Assembly: GCA_015655545.1 (NCBI GenBank)
Contig: JAATET010000028.1
Coordinates: forward strand, 1-46,552
Origin: Chthoniobacterales bacterium
Lineage (GTDB): Bacteria; Verrucomicrobiota; Verrucomicrobiia; Chthoniobacterales; JAATET01
Direction: 5' to 3'
Length of the DNA stretch: 46,552 bases
Under the pieces are notes generated by a model. The model worked only from the letters and a program-made list of their open reading frames with translations. It had not been told where the DNA came from and did not search any database. A program made the translations under genes and the position numbers. Below are positions 26,326-33,889 of the stretch, one piece after another; position 1 is the stretch's first letter; each line of letters begins with the position of its first letter.

Positions 26326-26805
26326 TCAATCCAGCCTGCGTTGCCTGAAGAAGGCCCTCAGCAACCCGGCGCATTCGTCCGTGCGCACGCCGCTCGAGAC
26401 CTCGCAACGGTGGTTGAGCTCGGTGGTTTGCAGGAGATTGATCCAGCTGCCGGCGGCGCCGCCTTTCGGGTCTCCGCAGCCGAAGATCACGCGGCGCAGG
26501 CGGGCGTGGACCAGGGCCCCGGCGCACATCGGGCAGGGCTCTTTCGTCACGTAGAGATCGCAATCGTTCAGCCGCCAATCGCCGACTTCGTTTTCCGCCT
26601 GCGTGATCGCGAGCATCTCGGCGTGGGCGGTGGCATCCTTGAGCGTCTCGACCTGGTTCCACGCGCGGGCGATGATTTTTCCCTCGCGCACGACGACCGC
26701 GCCGACCGGCACTTCCGCCGCTTCGTAAGCGCGGTGAGCCTGGCGCAGCGCCTCGCCCATGAAATGTGCGTCGCTGGCCAGATCGATGACGGGCTCCTCT
26801 TCCAT
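26326..26805 (-). CDS. tadA: tRNA-specific adenosine deaminase
   Basis: 159 residues from ATG 26805. Zinc-dependent deaminase that makes inosine-34 in tRNA-Arg(ACG). Catalytic HAE is at residues 61-63 (DATAHAEMLAI) and the zinc cysteines C91 and C94 are in KEPCPMCAGALVHARL. Other family pieces are MGEALRQAHRAYEAAEVPVG at the N-terminus and VIFGCGDPKGGAAGS. Divergent from rpe with a gap of 46 bp, so both promoters are close together. Confidence 0.93.
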   Translation of the reverse strand: MEEEPVIDLASDAHFMGEALRQAHRAYEAAEVPVGAVVVREGKIIARAWNQVETLKDATAHAEMLAITQAENEVGDWRLNDCDLYVTKEPCPMCAGALVHARLRRVIFGCGDPKGGAAGSWINLLQTTELNHRCEVSSGVRTDECAGLLRAFFRQRRLD

Positions 26806-26851
26806 GCATTCGGTATAGCGCACGCGAGCCGGCGTCGCTAAATTTATCGCC

Positions 26852-27520
26852 GTGAGTTCCCGAAAAATCATCATTGCCCCATCCATTCTCGCCGGGGATT
26901 TTGCCCGCGTCGGAGAGGAGGTGGAATCCGTCACCGCCGCCGGAGCAGACTGGATCCACTGCGACGTGATGGACGGACATTTCGTGGATAATATTTCCTT
27001 CGGCTCCGCGTTTGTGGAGGGCGTGAGCCGGCACACGAAACTGCCGCTCGACGTCCATCTCATGATCACGCGACCGGATCACTACCTGCCGCGCTACCTT
27101 TCCGTCGCGTCGTCGATCACCTCGCATGTCGAGGCCGGGCACGACGTCGCCGATACGCTTCGACGCGTGCGCGAAGCGGGCTGCCAGGCCGGTCTGGCGG
27201 TGAGTCCGCCGACGGATATCGCGCGCATCGAGCCCTATTTCGGACTCTTCGACATTCTGCTCATCATGACGGTGAATCCCGGTTTCGGCGGCCAGCCATT
27301 TCTGCCGGAGATGATGGAGAAGGTGCGCTTCGGCGACATGCTGCGAACAAAACACGGCCTCGATTTCGAGATCGAAGTCGATGGCGGCATCAACGTGGAA
27401 ACCGCACGGACCTCCATCGAGGCGGGCGCGAATTTGTTGGTGGCCGGCACGTCGGTTTTCCGCGCGGCAGACCGGGCCATCGAGATCGAAAAGCTGCGCT
27501 GCGCCGCCCAATCGGGGTAG
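26852..27520 (+). CDS. rpe: Ribulose-phosphate 3-epimerase
   Basis: 222 residues from GTG 26852. TIM-barrel epimerase of the pentose phosphate path. Signature segments: IIIAPSILAGDFARVGEEV, GADWIHCDVMDGHFVDNISF, LDVHLMITRPDHY, LIMTVNPGFGGQPFLPEMM and EIEVDGGINVETA with VAGTSVF near the end. The catalytic Asp pair (CDVMDG and EVDGG) and metal histidines (VHL, DGHF) are present. Ends 5 bp from the convergent folC stop. Confidence 0.96.
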   Translation: MSSRKIIIAPSILAGDFARVGEEVESVTAAGADWIHCDVMDGHFVDNISFGSAFVEGVSRHTKLPLDVHLMITRPDHYLPRYLSVASSITSHVEAGHDVADTLRRVREAGCQAGLAVSPPTDIARIEPYFGLFDILLIMTVNPGFGGQPFLPEMMEKVRFGDMLRTKHGLDFEIEVDGGINVETARTSIEAGANLLVAGTSVFRAADRAIEIEKLRCAAQSG

Positions 27521-27525
27521 GGGGT

Positions 27526-28692
27526 CTATTCGAGAATTTCGAGCGCCTCGCCGACGAGAAAAAGCGAACCGGTCACGAGCACGCGCAACGGCTGTTCCCG
27601 CGCCTCTTCCATGGCGGCGGCGAAGCTCGTGGACACCCGGTGTGGGAACTCGCATTTTTCCGCAAGCCTCCCGGGCTCTTCTCCGCGAGCGCTCTCCAGC
27701 GGGACAAACCAGAAGGCCTCCGCGATCGGGGCGAGGGCCGCCAGCATTTCCGAGTAGTCCTTGTCCCGCAGCGCGCCAAAAATCACGAGCGCTTTTTCGT
27801 CTCCAAAAACCTCGCGCCAGGTAATCACGAGCTGGGCGGAGCCATGGGGATTGTGCGCGCCATCGAGCACGAAACGGCCCATTTCTTGAAAACGGGCCGG
27901 CCATTGAACGGATGCCAGGCCGACGCGAATCGCGTCGTCCGGAACGGCGATTCCGGACGCGCGCAAAGCTTCGATCGCGAGCGCCGCATTTCGCGCCTGG
28001 TGCGAACCGCGCAAATTTACAGGCACTTGTGCAGGATCGGAAATCGTGCGCAGCTGCGCGCCGATCTCGCTCGCGCGAGATTGCAAAATCGCGGCGGCGG
28101 CGGCTTCCTGCGGAGCGCTCACCGCGGGAACTCCCGGCTTCAGAATTCCCGCCTTCTCACCGGCGATTTCCTCGATCGTCCCGCCGAGCCATTGAGCGTG
28201 ATCCATGGCGATCGGCGTGATCACGGAAACCAAAGGAACAATTGCGTTCGTCGAATCGAGGCGGCCGCCCATACCGGTTTCCAGCACGACGTAATCCGTG
28301 CCCGCGTTGGCGAAGTGACGCAGCGCCAGCACCGTCGCCAGCTCGAAAAATGTCGGCGCGTGCGGCCAGTCGCGCGTCGCGGCGCGCAGGCTCGTCAGGA
28401 TTCGAGCCGCGTCGATCTCGGGAATCATTTCGCCGTTCACACGGATGCGTTCGCGGAAGTTTACGAGGTGTGGCGAGGTGTAGAGGCCCGTGCGGTGGCC
28501 GGCGGCGCGCAGGATGGAATCCAGCATGGCGCAGACCGAGCCCTTGCCATTCGTGCCGGCGACGTGGAGGAAGCGGCACTTCGATTCGGGATTTCCCGCC
28601 GCAGCCAGCAGTCGGTGCGTATTTTCGAGCCCGAGCTTGATGCCGAATTGCTGCGTGGAATAGAGCCACGCCAGCGCCTCGGGATAGTTCAC
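27526..28692 (-). CDS. folC: Folylpolyglutamate synthase / dihydrofolate synthase
   Basis: 388 residues, a Mur-ligase-type enzyme. P-loop HVAGTNGKGSVCAML (G46-S52), NFRERIRVNGEMI, ETGMGGRLDSTN, SVITPIAMDHAQWLGGTIEE, IAGEKAGI and a late LDGAHNPHGSAQLV. It adds glutamate to dihydropteroate and to folates. The C-terminal domain is shorter than in E. coli FolC. Its start overlaps the accD stop by four bases (ATGA-type), an accD-folC pairing well known in bacteria, and comF precedes accD. Confidence 0.94.
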   Translation of the reverse strand: MNYPEALAWLYSTQQFGIKLGLENTHRLLAAAGNPESKCRFLHVAGTNGKGSVCAMLDSILRAAGHRTGLYTSPHLVNFRERIRVNGEMIPEIDAARILTSLRAATRDWPHAPTFFELATVLALRHFANAGTDYVVLETGMGGRLDSTNAIVPLVSVITPIAMDHAQWLGGTIEEIAGEKAGILKPGVPAVSAPQEAAAAAILQSRASEIGAQLRTISDPAQVPVNLRGSHQARNAALAIEALRASGIAVPDDAIRVGLASVQWPARFQEMGRFVLDGAHNPHGSAQLVITWREVFGDEKALVIFGALRDKDYSEMLAALAPIAEAFWFVPLESARGEEPGRLAEKCEFPHRVSTSFAAAMEEAREQPLRVLVTGSLFLVGEALEILE

Positions 28693-29537
28693 TTTCTTCC
28701 GGCGGCGAAGTAGCCGAGCAGCTGCGCGAGCAGGCCGCGCATCTTCGCACGGTGGACGATGTGATCGACGAGGCCGTGTTTTTCGAGGAATTCCGCGGTC
28801 TGGAAACCGGGCGGCAAATCCTGGTGCGTCGTCTCCTTGATCACGCGCGGACCGGCAAAGCCGATCATGCTTTTCGGCTCGGCCAGGATCACGTCTCCGA
28901 GCGAGGCGAAGCTGGCCATCACGCCGGCGGTGGTGGGATTCGTGAGCACGGAGATGTAGGGCAGCTTCGCCTGCGCATGGCGGGCGAGCGCGCCGCTGGT
29001 CTTGGCCATCTGCATGAGACTGAGCATGCCTTCATACATGCGGGCGCCACCCGAGGCGCAGACAATGATGACGGGCAGCTTTTTCTTCGTGGCGAGCTCG
29101 ATGGCGCGGGTGATTTTCTCACCGACGACCGATCCCATCGTGGCGGCGAGGAAAGTAAAATCCATGACCGCGATCGACACGGGTTTGTCGTCGATTTTTG
29201 CCGTGCCGGTGAGCACGGCGTCCTTGAGGCCTGTTTTCTCGCGATAGCTTTTCAGACGGTCCTCGTAGGTCGCGACGCCCTTGAACTTCAGCGTGTCGAC
29301 AGCAATGAGATTCGCGGCGGTTTCCTCGAAGGTGCCCTCATCGACCAGCGAGGCGATGCGCGCCGAGGAGACGAATGGAAAATGGTGCTCGCACTTCGGG
29401 CAGACGCGGAGGTTTTCGTCGAGCGCGAGATTGTGGATGACTTCGCCGCAGGACGGACATTTCGTCCAGAGCCCCTCGGGCATCTCGCGGCTTTTGGAGA
29501 CGAGGGTTTTGAGAACGGGTTTGCGAAAAATGGCCAT
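28689..29537 (-). CDS. accD: Acetyl-CoA carboxylase carboxyltransferase subunit beta
   Basis: 282 residues. Zinc ribbon with C27, C30, C46 and C49 (KCPSC, CPKCEHHF), then the carboxyltransferase crotonase-like domain: GTAKIDDKPVSIAVMDFTFL, MGSVVGEKITRAIELA, VIIVCASGGARMYEGMLSLM, and ISVLTNPTTAGVMASFA. Works with AccA (not in this window) to make malonyl-CoA. Coupled to folC by overlap; 3 bp lie between the comF stop-side neighbour and its start, so comF-accD-folC may be read together. Confidence 0.96.
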   Translation of the reverse strand: MAIFRKPVLKTLVSKSREMPEGLWTKCPSCGEVIHNLALDENLRVCPKCEHHFPFVSSARIASLVDEGTFEETAANLIAVDTLKFKGVATYEDRLKSYREKTGLKDAVLTGTAKIDDKPVSIAVMDFTFLAATMGSVVGEKITRAIELATKKKLPVIIVCASGGARMYEGMLSLMQMAKTSGALARHAQAKLPYISVLTNPTTAGVMASFASLGDVILAEPKSMIGFAGPRVIKETTHQDLPPGFQTAEFLEKHGLVDHIVHRAKMRGLLAQLLGYFAAGRK

Positions 29538-29540
29538 GAT

Positions 29541-30263
29541 TTATCCTCGGGCAACGGTGATGGCGCGGACGGAACGGGCACCGCCTTCGAGCAGCACGCG
29601 CGCGCATTCGTCCAGCGTGGAACCGGTGGTGAGCACGTCGTCCACCAGGAGAAAACTTTTGTCCTTCACGTCCGCATTGTGGCGCAAAGCGAAGGCATCG
29701 CGCAAGTTCCGCATCCGCTGCCGCCGGTCGAAGTGCGTCTGGGTGACGGTGTGCAATCGGCGCCGCAACGGGTGCTCCAGGCGGAGGCCGCGGCTTTCCG
29801 CGACCCATTCCGCCAGCGCCGCCGACTGGTTGAAACGCCGTTCGCGCTGCCGGGCGGGATGCAAGGGCACGGGAATGAGCGTCGGATTTTCCATCGCCGC
29901 CAGACGCGAGTCCTCGAAGGATTCCACGAGCCAGTCACCAAGCACGCGGCGCAGATGAAACTCGCGGCCGTATTTGAATCGATGAATCAAATCCCGCACG
30001 AGCCCGTGCGAATGCATCACGGCGACCGCGAAATCCAGATGCAGCTCCGCGCCGCGGCAATTCGGACAGGCGAACGTATCGAGCATGCCGTCGAACGGCC
30101 GCGAACAGATCGCGCATTTGGGACCGTCCAGCCGGCGCACCGCGGCTTCGCATTTTCCGCAAATCCATTTGCCGGATGGCTGCGCCGTGCCGCAGCCCGC
30201 GCAATGCGGCGGATAGACGAGATCAACCAGCGTCTCGAACGCTGGCCGGAGCAGGCTGCGCAT
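29541..30263 (-). CDS. comF: ComF family protein (phosphoribosyltransferase-like)
   Basis: 240 residues from ATG 30263. An N-terminal double zinc ribbon (YPPHCAGCGTAQ, WICGKCEAAV, CAICSRPFDG, ACPNCRG) precedes a PRTase-like domain with RDLIHRFKYGREF, IPVPLHPARQRERRFNQ and the PRPP loop LLVDDVLTTGSTL. ComF homologues aid DNA uptake or recombination in some bacteria; function here is not proven by context. Its first 41 bases overlap the 3' end of the CPBP protease gene. Confidence 0.9.
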   Translation of the reverse strand: MRSLLRPAFETLVDLVYPPHCAGCGTAQPSGKWICGKCEAAVRRLDGPKCAICSRPFDGMLDTFACPNCRGAELHLDFAVAVMHSHGLVRDLIHRFKYGREFHLRRVLGDWLVESFEDSRLAAMENPTLIPVPLHPARQRERRFNQSAALAEWVAESRGLRLEHPLRRRLHTVTQTHFDRRQRMRNLRDAFALRHNADVKDKSFLLVDDVLTTGSTLDECARVLLEGGARSVRAITVARG

Positions 30264-31140
30264 GGGATGCACGGCCCAGATACCACCAGACCAGCGCGCC
30301 GGTGACAAGCAGCGCGGCCAGTGGCGCCAGGCCCGTCGGCACCATGCCGTGCACGACATTCGGCCCCACCCAGGGCAGCAACGCGTCGGGCGGCTTCACG
30401 CGGAATTTTCCGATGAGATTGATCGCCTGCTGGCCGAAGATCCATCCGGCATGCAGGCCGATCGCCAGCCAGAGCGAGCGGGTGCGCAGCGTGGCCAGCG
30501 CGAGAATGAGTCCGATCGCAAAAAGCGCGACCGCTCCCGCGATGGTGAGGGCGGTTCCGTCCTCGTTCGAGAACGCGCCGCCGAGCAGCTCGAATCCGCT
30601 CCACCAATGCACGCTGGCAACCTCACTCCGCGACTCGATGAAATGCACCGCCGCGAAGACGGCGGAAATGGACAGCGCCCCCCACACGCGGCCAAGGGAA
30701 CGCACCGCGAGACCGAGGAGCACGCCGCGGAAAAGAACTTCCTCGACGATCGGAACCATGGCCGCCGTGCCGGCAATGCGAATGAGATTTTCCCACGGGA
30801 TGTCCTTCCGCACACGATACAGATCGAAGCCATAGTAAAAGCCAGCCAGCACGGCCAGGGGCACGAGGGCCAGCATGAGGCCGGCCGAGAGGTCGCGAAT
30901 GCGATGCGGATTGCGGACCAATCCGAGCTCGGCCGCGCTTCGCACATTCAGCCACCGCAGCGCCGGCCAGAGCAACACGAGCGCGACGACAAGAGTCGTG
31001 CGGCTGAAAAAGCGGCGGAAGGGCACGGCGGCGAGTGCCGGATGCAAGTCGTGAACCAACCAGTAAACGGAAGGCGAAAGCACCGCCGCCAGCAAAACGA
31101 CGGCCACGACATAGAGCGAAAGTTTCGCCAGAGGATTCAC
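30223..31140 (-). CDS. CPBP family (CAAX-like) intramembrane metalloprotease
   Basis: 305 residues from GTG 31140 (TTG 31149 possible). Around seven or eight membrane helices. The CPBP motifs are present: EEVLFRGVLLGLAV (Glu-Glu and Arg), a phenylalanine-histidine in FAAVHFIESR and a last histidine in AIGLHAGWIFGQQ. Members act in prenyl-protein-like processing or immunity to bacteriocins and abortive mechanisms, but most have no known role. Divergent from bioA, with only 34 bp between starts; its end overlaps comF. Confidence 0.85.
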   Translation of the reverse strand: MNPLAKLSLYVVAVVLLAAVLSPSVYWLVHDLHPALAAVPFRRFFSRTTLVVALVLLWPALRWLNVRSAAELGLVRNPHRIRDLSAGLMLALVPLAVLAGFYYGFDLYRVRKDIPWENLIRIAGTAAMVPIVEEVLFRGVLLGLAVRSLGRVWGALSISAVFAAVHFIESRSEVASVHWWSGFELLGGAFSNEDGTALTIAGAVALFAIGLILALATLRTRSLWLAIGLHAGWIFGQQAINLIGKFRVKPPDALLPWVGPNVVHGMVPTGLAPLAALLVTGALVWWYLGRASHAQPAPASVRDAG

Positions 31141-31174
31141 GCGCCGCAACTTAGCAGCTAGTTTGCCGGTCGAA

Positions 31175-32497
31175 ATGCTTTTCTCGGACGACACCGACGC
31201 CCTCATCGCCGCGGACCACGACGCCCTTGTCGTCGCTGACAAACAGCACACGTGGCACCCGTTCACGCAAATGCGCGCGTGGTGCGACCCCGCGCACGAG
31301 CCGCTCGTGCTGGTCGAGGGCGAAGGAGCGATCCTTCGGGACTCGCGCGGACGCGAATACCTCGATGGCAATTCCTCCATCTGGACGAATCTGCACGGTC
31401 ATAACCATCCGAAAATCAACGCCGCCATTCGCGATCAACTCGAGCGCGTGGCCCACGTTTCCTTCCTCGGCAGCACGAACGCTCCCGCCGCGCGGCTTGC
31501 GGAGCGGCTCTGCGCATTGTTTCCACGCAAAAATCTCACGCGCGTCTTCTTCTCCGACAACGGCTCGACCGCGATCGAGGTCGCGCTGAAAATGGCCGTC
31601 CAATACTGGCAGCTCGGCGGCAGGCCGGACCGGAATCGCTTCCTTGCCTTCGACCGCGCCTATCACGGCGACACGGCCGGCGCATCGAGCGTGGGCGGCA
31701 TCGCGGGCTTTCACGGACGGTTCGCGGATCTGCATTTTCCCGTCGACCGCATCGGCTCGCTGGACGATCTCGCTTCCGTGAAAAACCCGGACACGGTGGC
31801 CGCGGTCATCATCGAGCCGCTGGTGCAGGGCGCTGCGGGCATGCGCCTGTGGCCCGAGGGCATGCTGCGCGAGCTGAGCGCGTGGTGCGATGTGCGCGGC
31901 ATTTTGCTCATCCTCGACGAGGTGATGACCGGCTTCGGCCGCACCGGCACGATGTTCGCCTGCGAGCAGGAGCGCGTGTTTCCCGATTTCCTCTGCCTCG
32001 CGAAAGGAATCACCGGGGGCTATCTGCCGCTGGCCGCGACGCTCACGACGGAGCGGATCCACGAACGATTTCTCGGCGAAGTGGCGGAGCAAAAGACGCT
32101 CTATTACGGCCACAGCTATACGGCGAATCCGCTCGGCTGCGCCGCCGCGCTGGCCAGTCTCGATATTTTCGAAGAGGAAAACGTGCTGGAAAATCTCAAG
32201 CCGAAGATCGCGCGCATGGCGGAATTGCTGAGGCTGCTGGCGGAGCACCCGAACGTGCGCGAGGTGAGGCAATGCGGATTCATCGCGGGCATTGAAATCG
32301 GCGCCGACCAGCAGACGCCCTACCCGTGGACGGAACTGCGCGGCGCACAGGTCTGTGAGGCCGCGCGGAAGCACGGTCTGCTCACGCGTCCCGTCCTCGA
32401 CACGATCGTCCTCATGCCGCCGTATTGCGTGACGGACGAGCAACTCACCGCGGCCATCCACGCGATCCTGCGCGGCATCGATGAAGTGTGCAGGTGA
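31175..32497 (+). CDS. bioA: Adenosylmethionine-8-amino-7-oxononanoate aminotransferase
   Basis: 440 residues from ATG 31175. PLP enzyme of biotin synthesis. BioA traits: DKQHTWHPFTQMRAWCDPAH at the start, LDGNSSIWTNLHGHNHP, VFFSDNGSTAIEVALKMAVQ, FDRAYHGDTAGASSVGG, cofactor Asp in LILDEVMTGFGRTG, the PLP lysine in LCLAKGITGGYLPLAA and YYGHSYTANPLGCAAAL. bioB, bioD and bioF are not nearby. It ends next to a long word-repeat hairpin shared with the convergent ugd gene. Confidence 0.95.
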   Translation: MLFSDDTDALIAADHDALVVADKQHTWHPFTQMRAWCDPAHEPLVLVEGEGAILRDSRGREYLDGNSSIWTNLHGHNHPKINAAIRDQLERVAHVSFLGSTNAPAARLAERLCALFPRKNLTRVFFSDNGSTAIEVALKMAVQYWQLGGRPDRNRFLAFDRAYHGDTAGASSVGGIAGFHGRFADLHFPVDRIGSLDDLASVKNPDTVAAVIIEPLVQGAAGMRLWPEGMLRELSAWCDVRGILLILDEVMTGFGRTGTMFACEQERVFPDFLCLAKGITGGYLPLAATLTTERIHERFLGEVAEQKTLYYGHSYTANPLGCAAALASLDIFEEENVLENLKPKIARMAELLRLLAEHPNVREVRQCGFIAGIEIGADQQTPYPWTELRGAQVCEAARKHGLLTRPVLDTIVLMPPYCVTDEQLTAAIHAILRGIDEVCR

Positions 32498-32501
32498 TTT
32501 T

Positions 32502-32570
32502 ACAGGAGGAAACAGAGCTAACAGAGAAGAGGAAACTCCCCTCTCCGTTTCCTCCGTTAGCTCCTGTGAG
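32502..32570. repeat. Long word-repeat hairpin between convergent bioA and ugd
   Basis: The left arm reads ACAGGAG then units GAAACAGAG and CTAACAGAG. The right arm, read back, is ACAGGAG then CTAACGGAG and GAAACGGAG. So the two arms hold the same 9-base units in swapped order and still pair because the units are alike. It fills the gap between two stops and would serve either gene as a transcription or RNA end; that role is inference. Confidence 0.75.
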
Positions 32571-32573
32571 AAA

Positions 32574-33875
32574 TCACTCCGGGCGGCCGATGCTCGTGTA
32601 GGTGAAGCCGAGGCTGCGGGCTCGGTCGGGGTCGAGGAGATTGCGGCCGTCGAAAATGAGCGGCGTGTGCATGCGGTTCTTCACCTCGGCGAGGTCGACC
32701 GCGGCAAATTCGTTCCACTCGGTCGCGATGACCAGCGCTTCGGCATCCTGCACGGCCTCCACCGGGCTGGCGACGAGCCTGGCTCCTTCGATGAGCTTGA
32801 ACTCGGTCGCTTTTTCCATGCCTTTGGGGTCGTAGGCGGTGACGATGGCGCCTTCCTTGAGCAGGTCGCTGATCACTTCGACGGCGACGGAGGAGCGAAC
32901 GTCGTCGGTGTCCGGCTTGAAGGTGATGCCCCAGACGGCGATCTTTTTATCCTTCAAGACCCAGAGCGCCTCGCGGATCTTCGCGAGAAAGCGGTCGCGC
33001 TGGGTGCGATTGATGCGCTGCACTTCCTTGAGCAGCGTGAACGGCACGCCGAGCTGGTCGCTGATGGCGATGAAGGCGGCGATGTCCTTCGGGAAGCAGG
33101 AGCCGCCGTAGCCGATGCCGGCGTTCAGGAAGTTGCGGCCGATGCGCTTGTCTGACCCGATGCCGTCGGCGACTTTTTCGACGTCGGCGCCGCTGGCTTC
33201 GCAGATCTGCGCGACGGCGTTGATGTAGGAAATCTTGAGCGCGAGGAAGCTGTTCGCCGCGTGCTTGATGAGCTCGGCGCTGTTGATGTCGGTGACGATG
33301 ATCGGCGCCATGAAGGGCTCGTAGACCTTTTTCATCAGGGCGATCGCGCGGTCGCTGTTTCCGCCGATGACCACGCGGTCGGGCTTCATGAGATCGGGCA
33401 CGGCGCAGCCTTCGCGCAGGAACTCGGGATTGCTGACGACATCGAAATCCGCGCCGGCTTTGTTGTAGCGGCGGATCGTGTCGGCCACTTTCTCGCCGGT
33501 TTTCACGGGCACGGTGCTCTTGTCCACGATGACCCGGTATTCCTTCAGGACGCTCGCGATCTCGCGGGCGACCTTTTCGATGTAGGAAAGATCGACGCTG
33601 CCATCGGCCTGCGGCGGCGTGGGGACGGCGATGAAGACGACCTCGGAGCCGTCGACGCCTTCCTCGGTGCTCGTGGTGAATTCCAGACGGCCGGAGGCGA
33701 CGTTGCGTTTGACGATTTCCTCGAGGCCGGGCTCGTAAATGGGGATGCCGCCGGCGCGGAGCATTTCGACTTTGCGCGCGTCGTTATCGACGCAGATGAC
33801 GTGATGGCCGACTTCGGCGAAGCAGGCGCCCGAGACCAAACCGACATAACCAGAACCGATGATGCAGAGTTTCAT
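32574..33875 (-). CDS. ugd: UDP-glucose 6-dehydrogenase
   Basis: 433 residues. Oxidises UDP-glucose to UDP-glucuronate with 2 NAD+. N-terminal IIGSGYVGLVSGACFAEVG, VAVPTP-type FIAVPTPPQADGSVD, DKSTVPVKTGEKV, SNPEFLREGCAV, and the catalytic Cys260 in GIGYGGSCFPKD; later VWGITFKPDTDDVRSS. Supplies uronate for surface polysaccharide. It is followed leftward by a hairpin; lptD lies just upstream (14-bp gap), galE next. Confidence 0.96.
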   Translation of the reverse strand: MKLCIIGSGYVGLVSGACFAEVGHHVICVDNDARKVEMLRAGGIPIYEPGLEEIVKRNVASGRLEFTTSTEEGVDGSEVVFIAVPTPPQADGSVDLSYIEKVAREIASVLKEYRVIVDKSTVPVKTGEKVADTIRRYNKAGADFDVVSNPEFLREGCAVPDLMKPDRVVIGGNSDRAIALMKKVYEPFMAPIIVTDINSAELIKHAANSFLALKISYINAVAQICEASGADVEKVADGIGSDKRIGRNFLNAGIGYGGSCFPKDIAAFIAISDQLGVPFTLLKEVQRINRTQRDRFLAKIREALWVLKDKKIAVWGITFKPDTDDVRSSVAVEVISDLLKEGAIVTAYDPKGMEKATEFKLIEGARLVASPVEAVQDAEALVIATEWNEFAAVDLAEVKNRMHTPLIFDGRNLLDPDRARSLGFTYTSIGRPE

Positions 33876-33889
33876 TTCTAAAAATTCCC

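Noticed and set aside
30223-31140. CPBP protease as part of an abortive-infection or bacteriocin-immunity system
   Set aside because: No toxin, bacteriocin or defence gene lies near; neighbours are comF and bioA. The family is too broad to claim defence.
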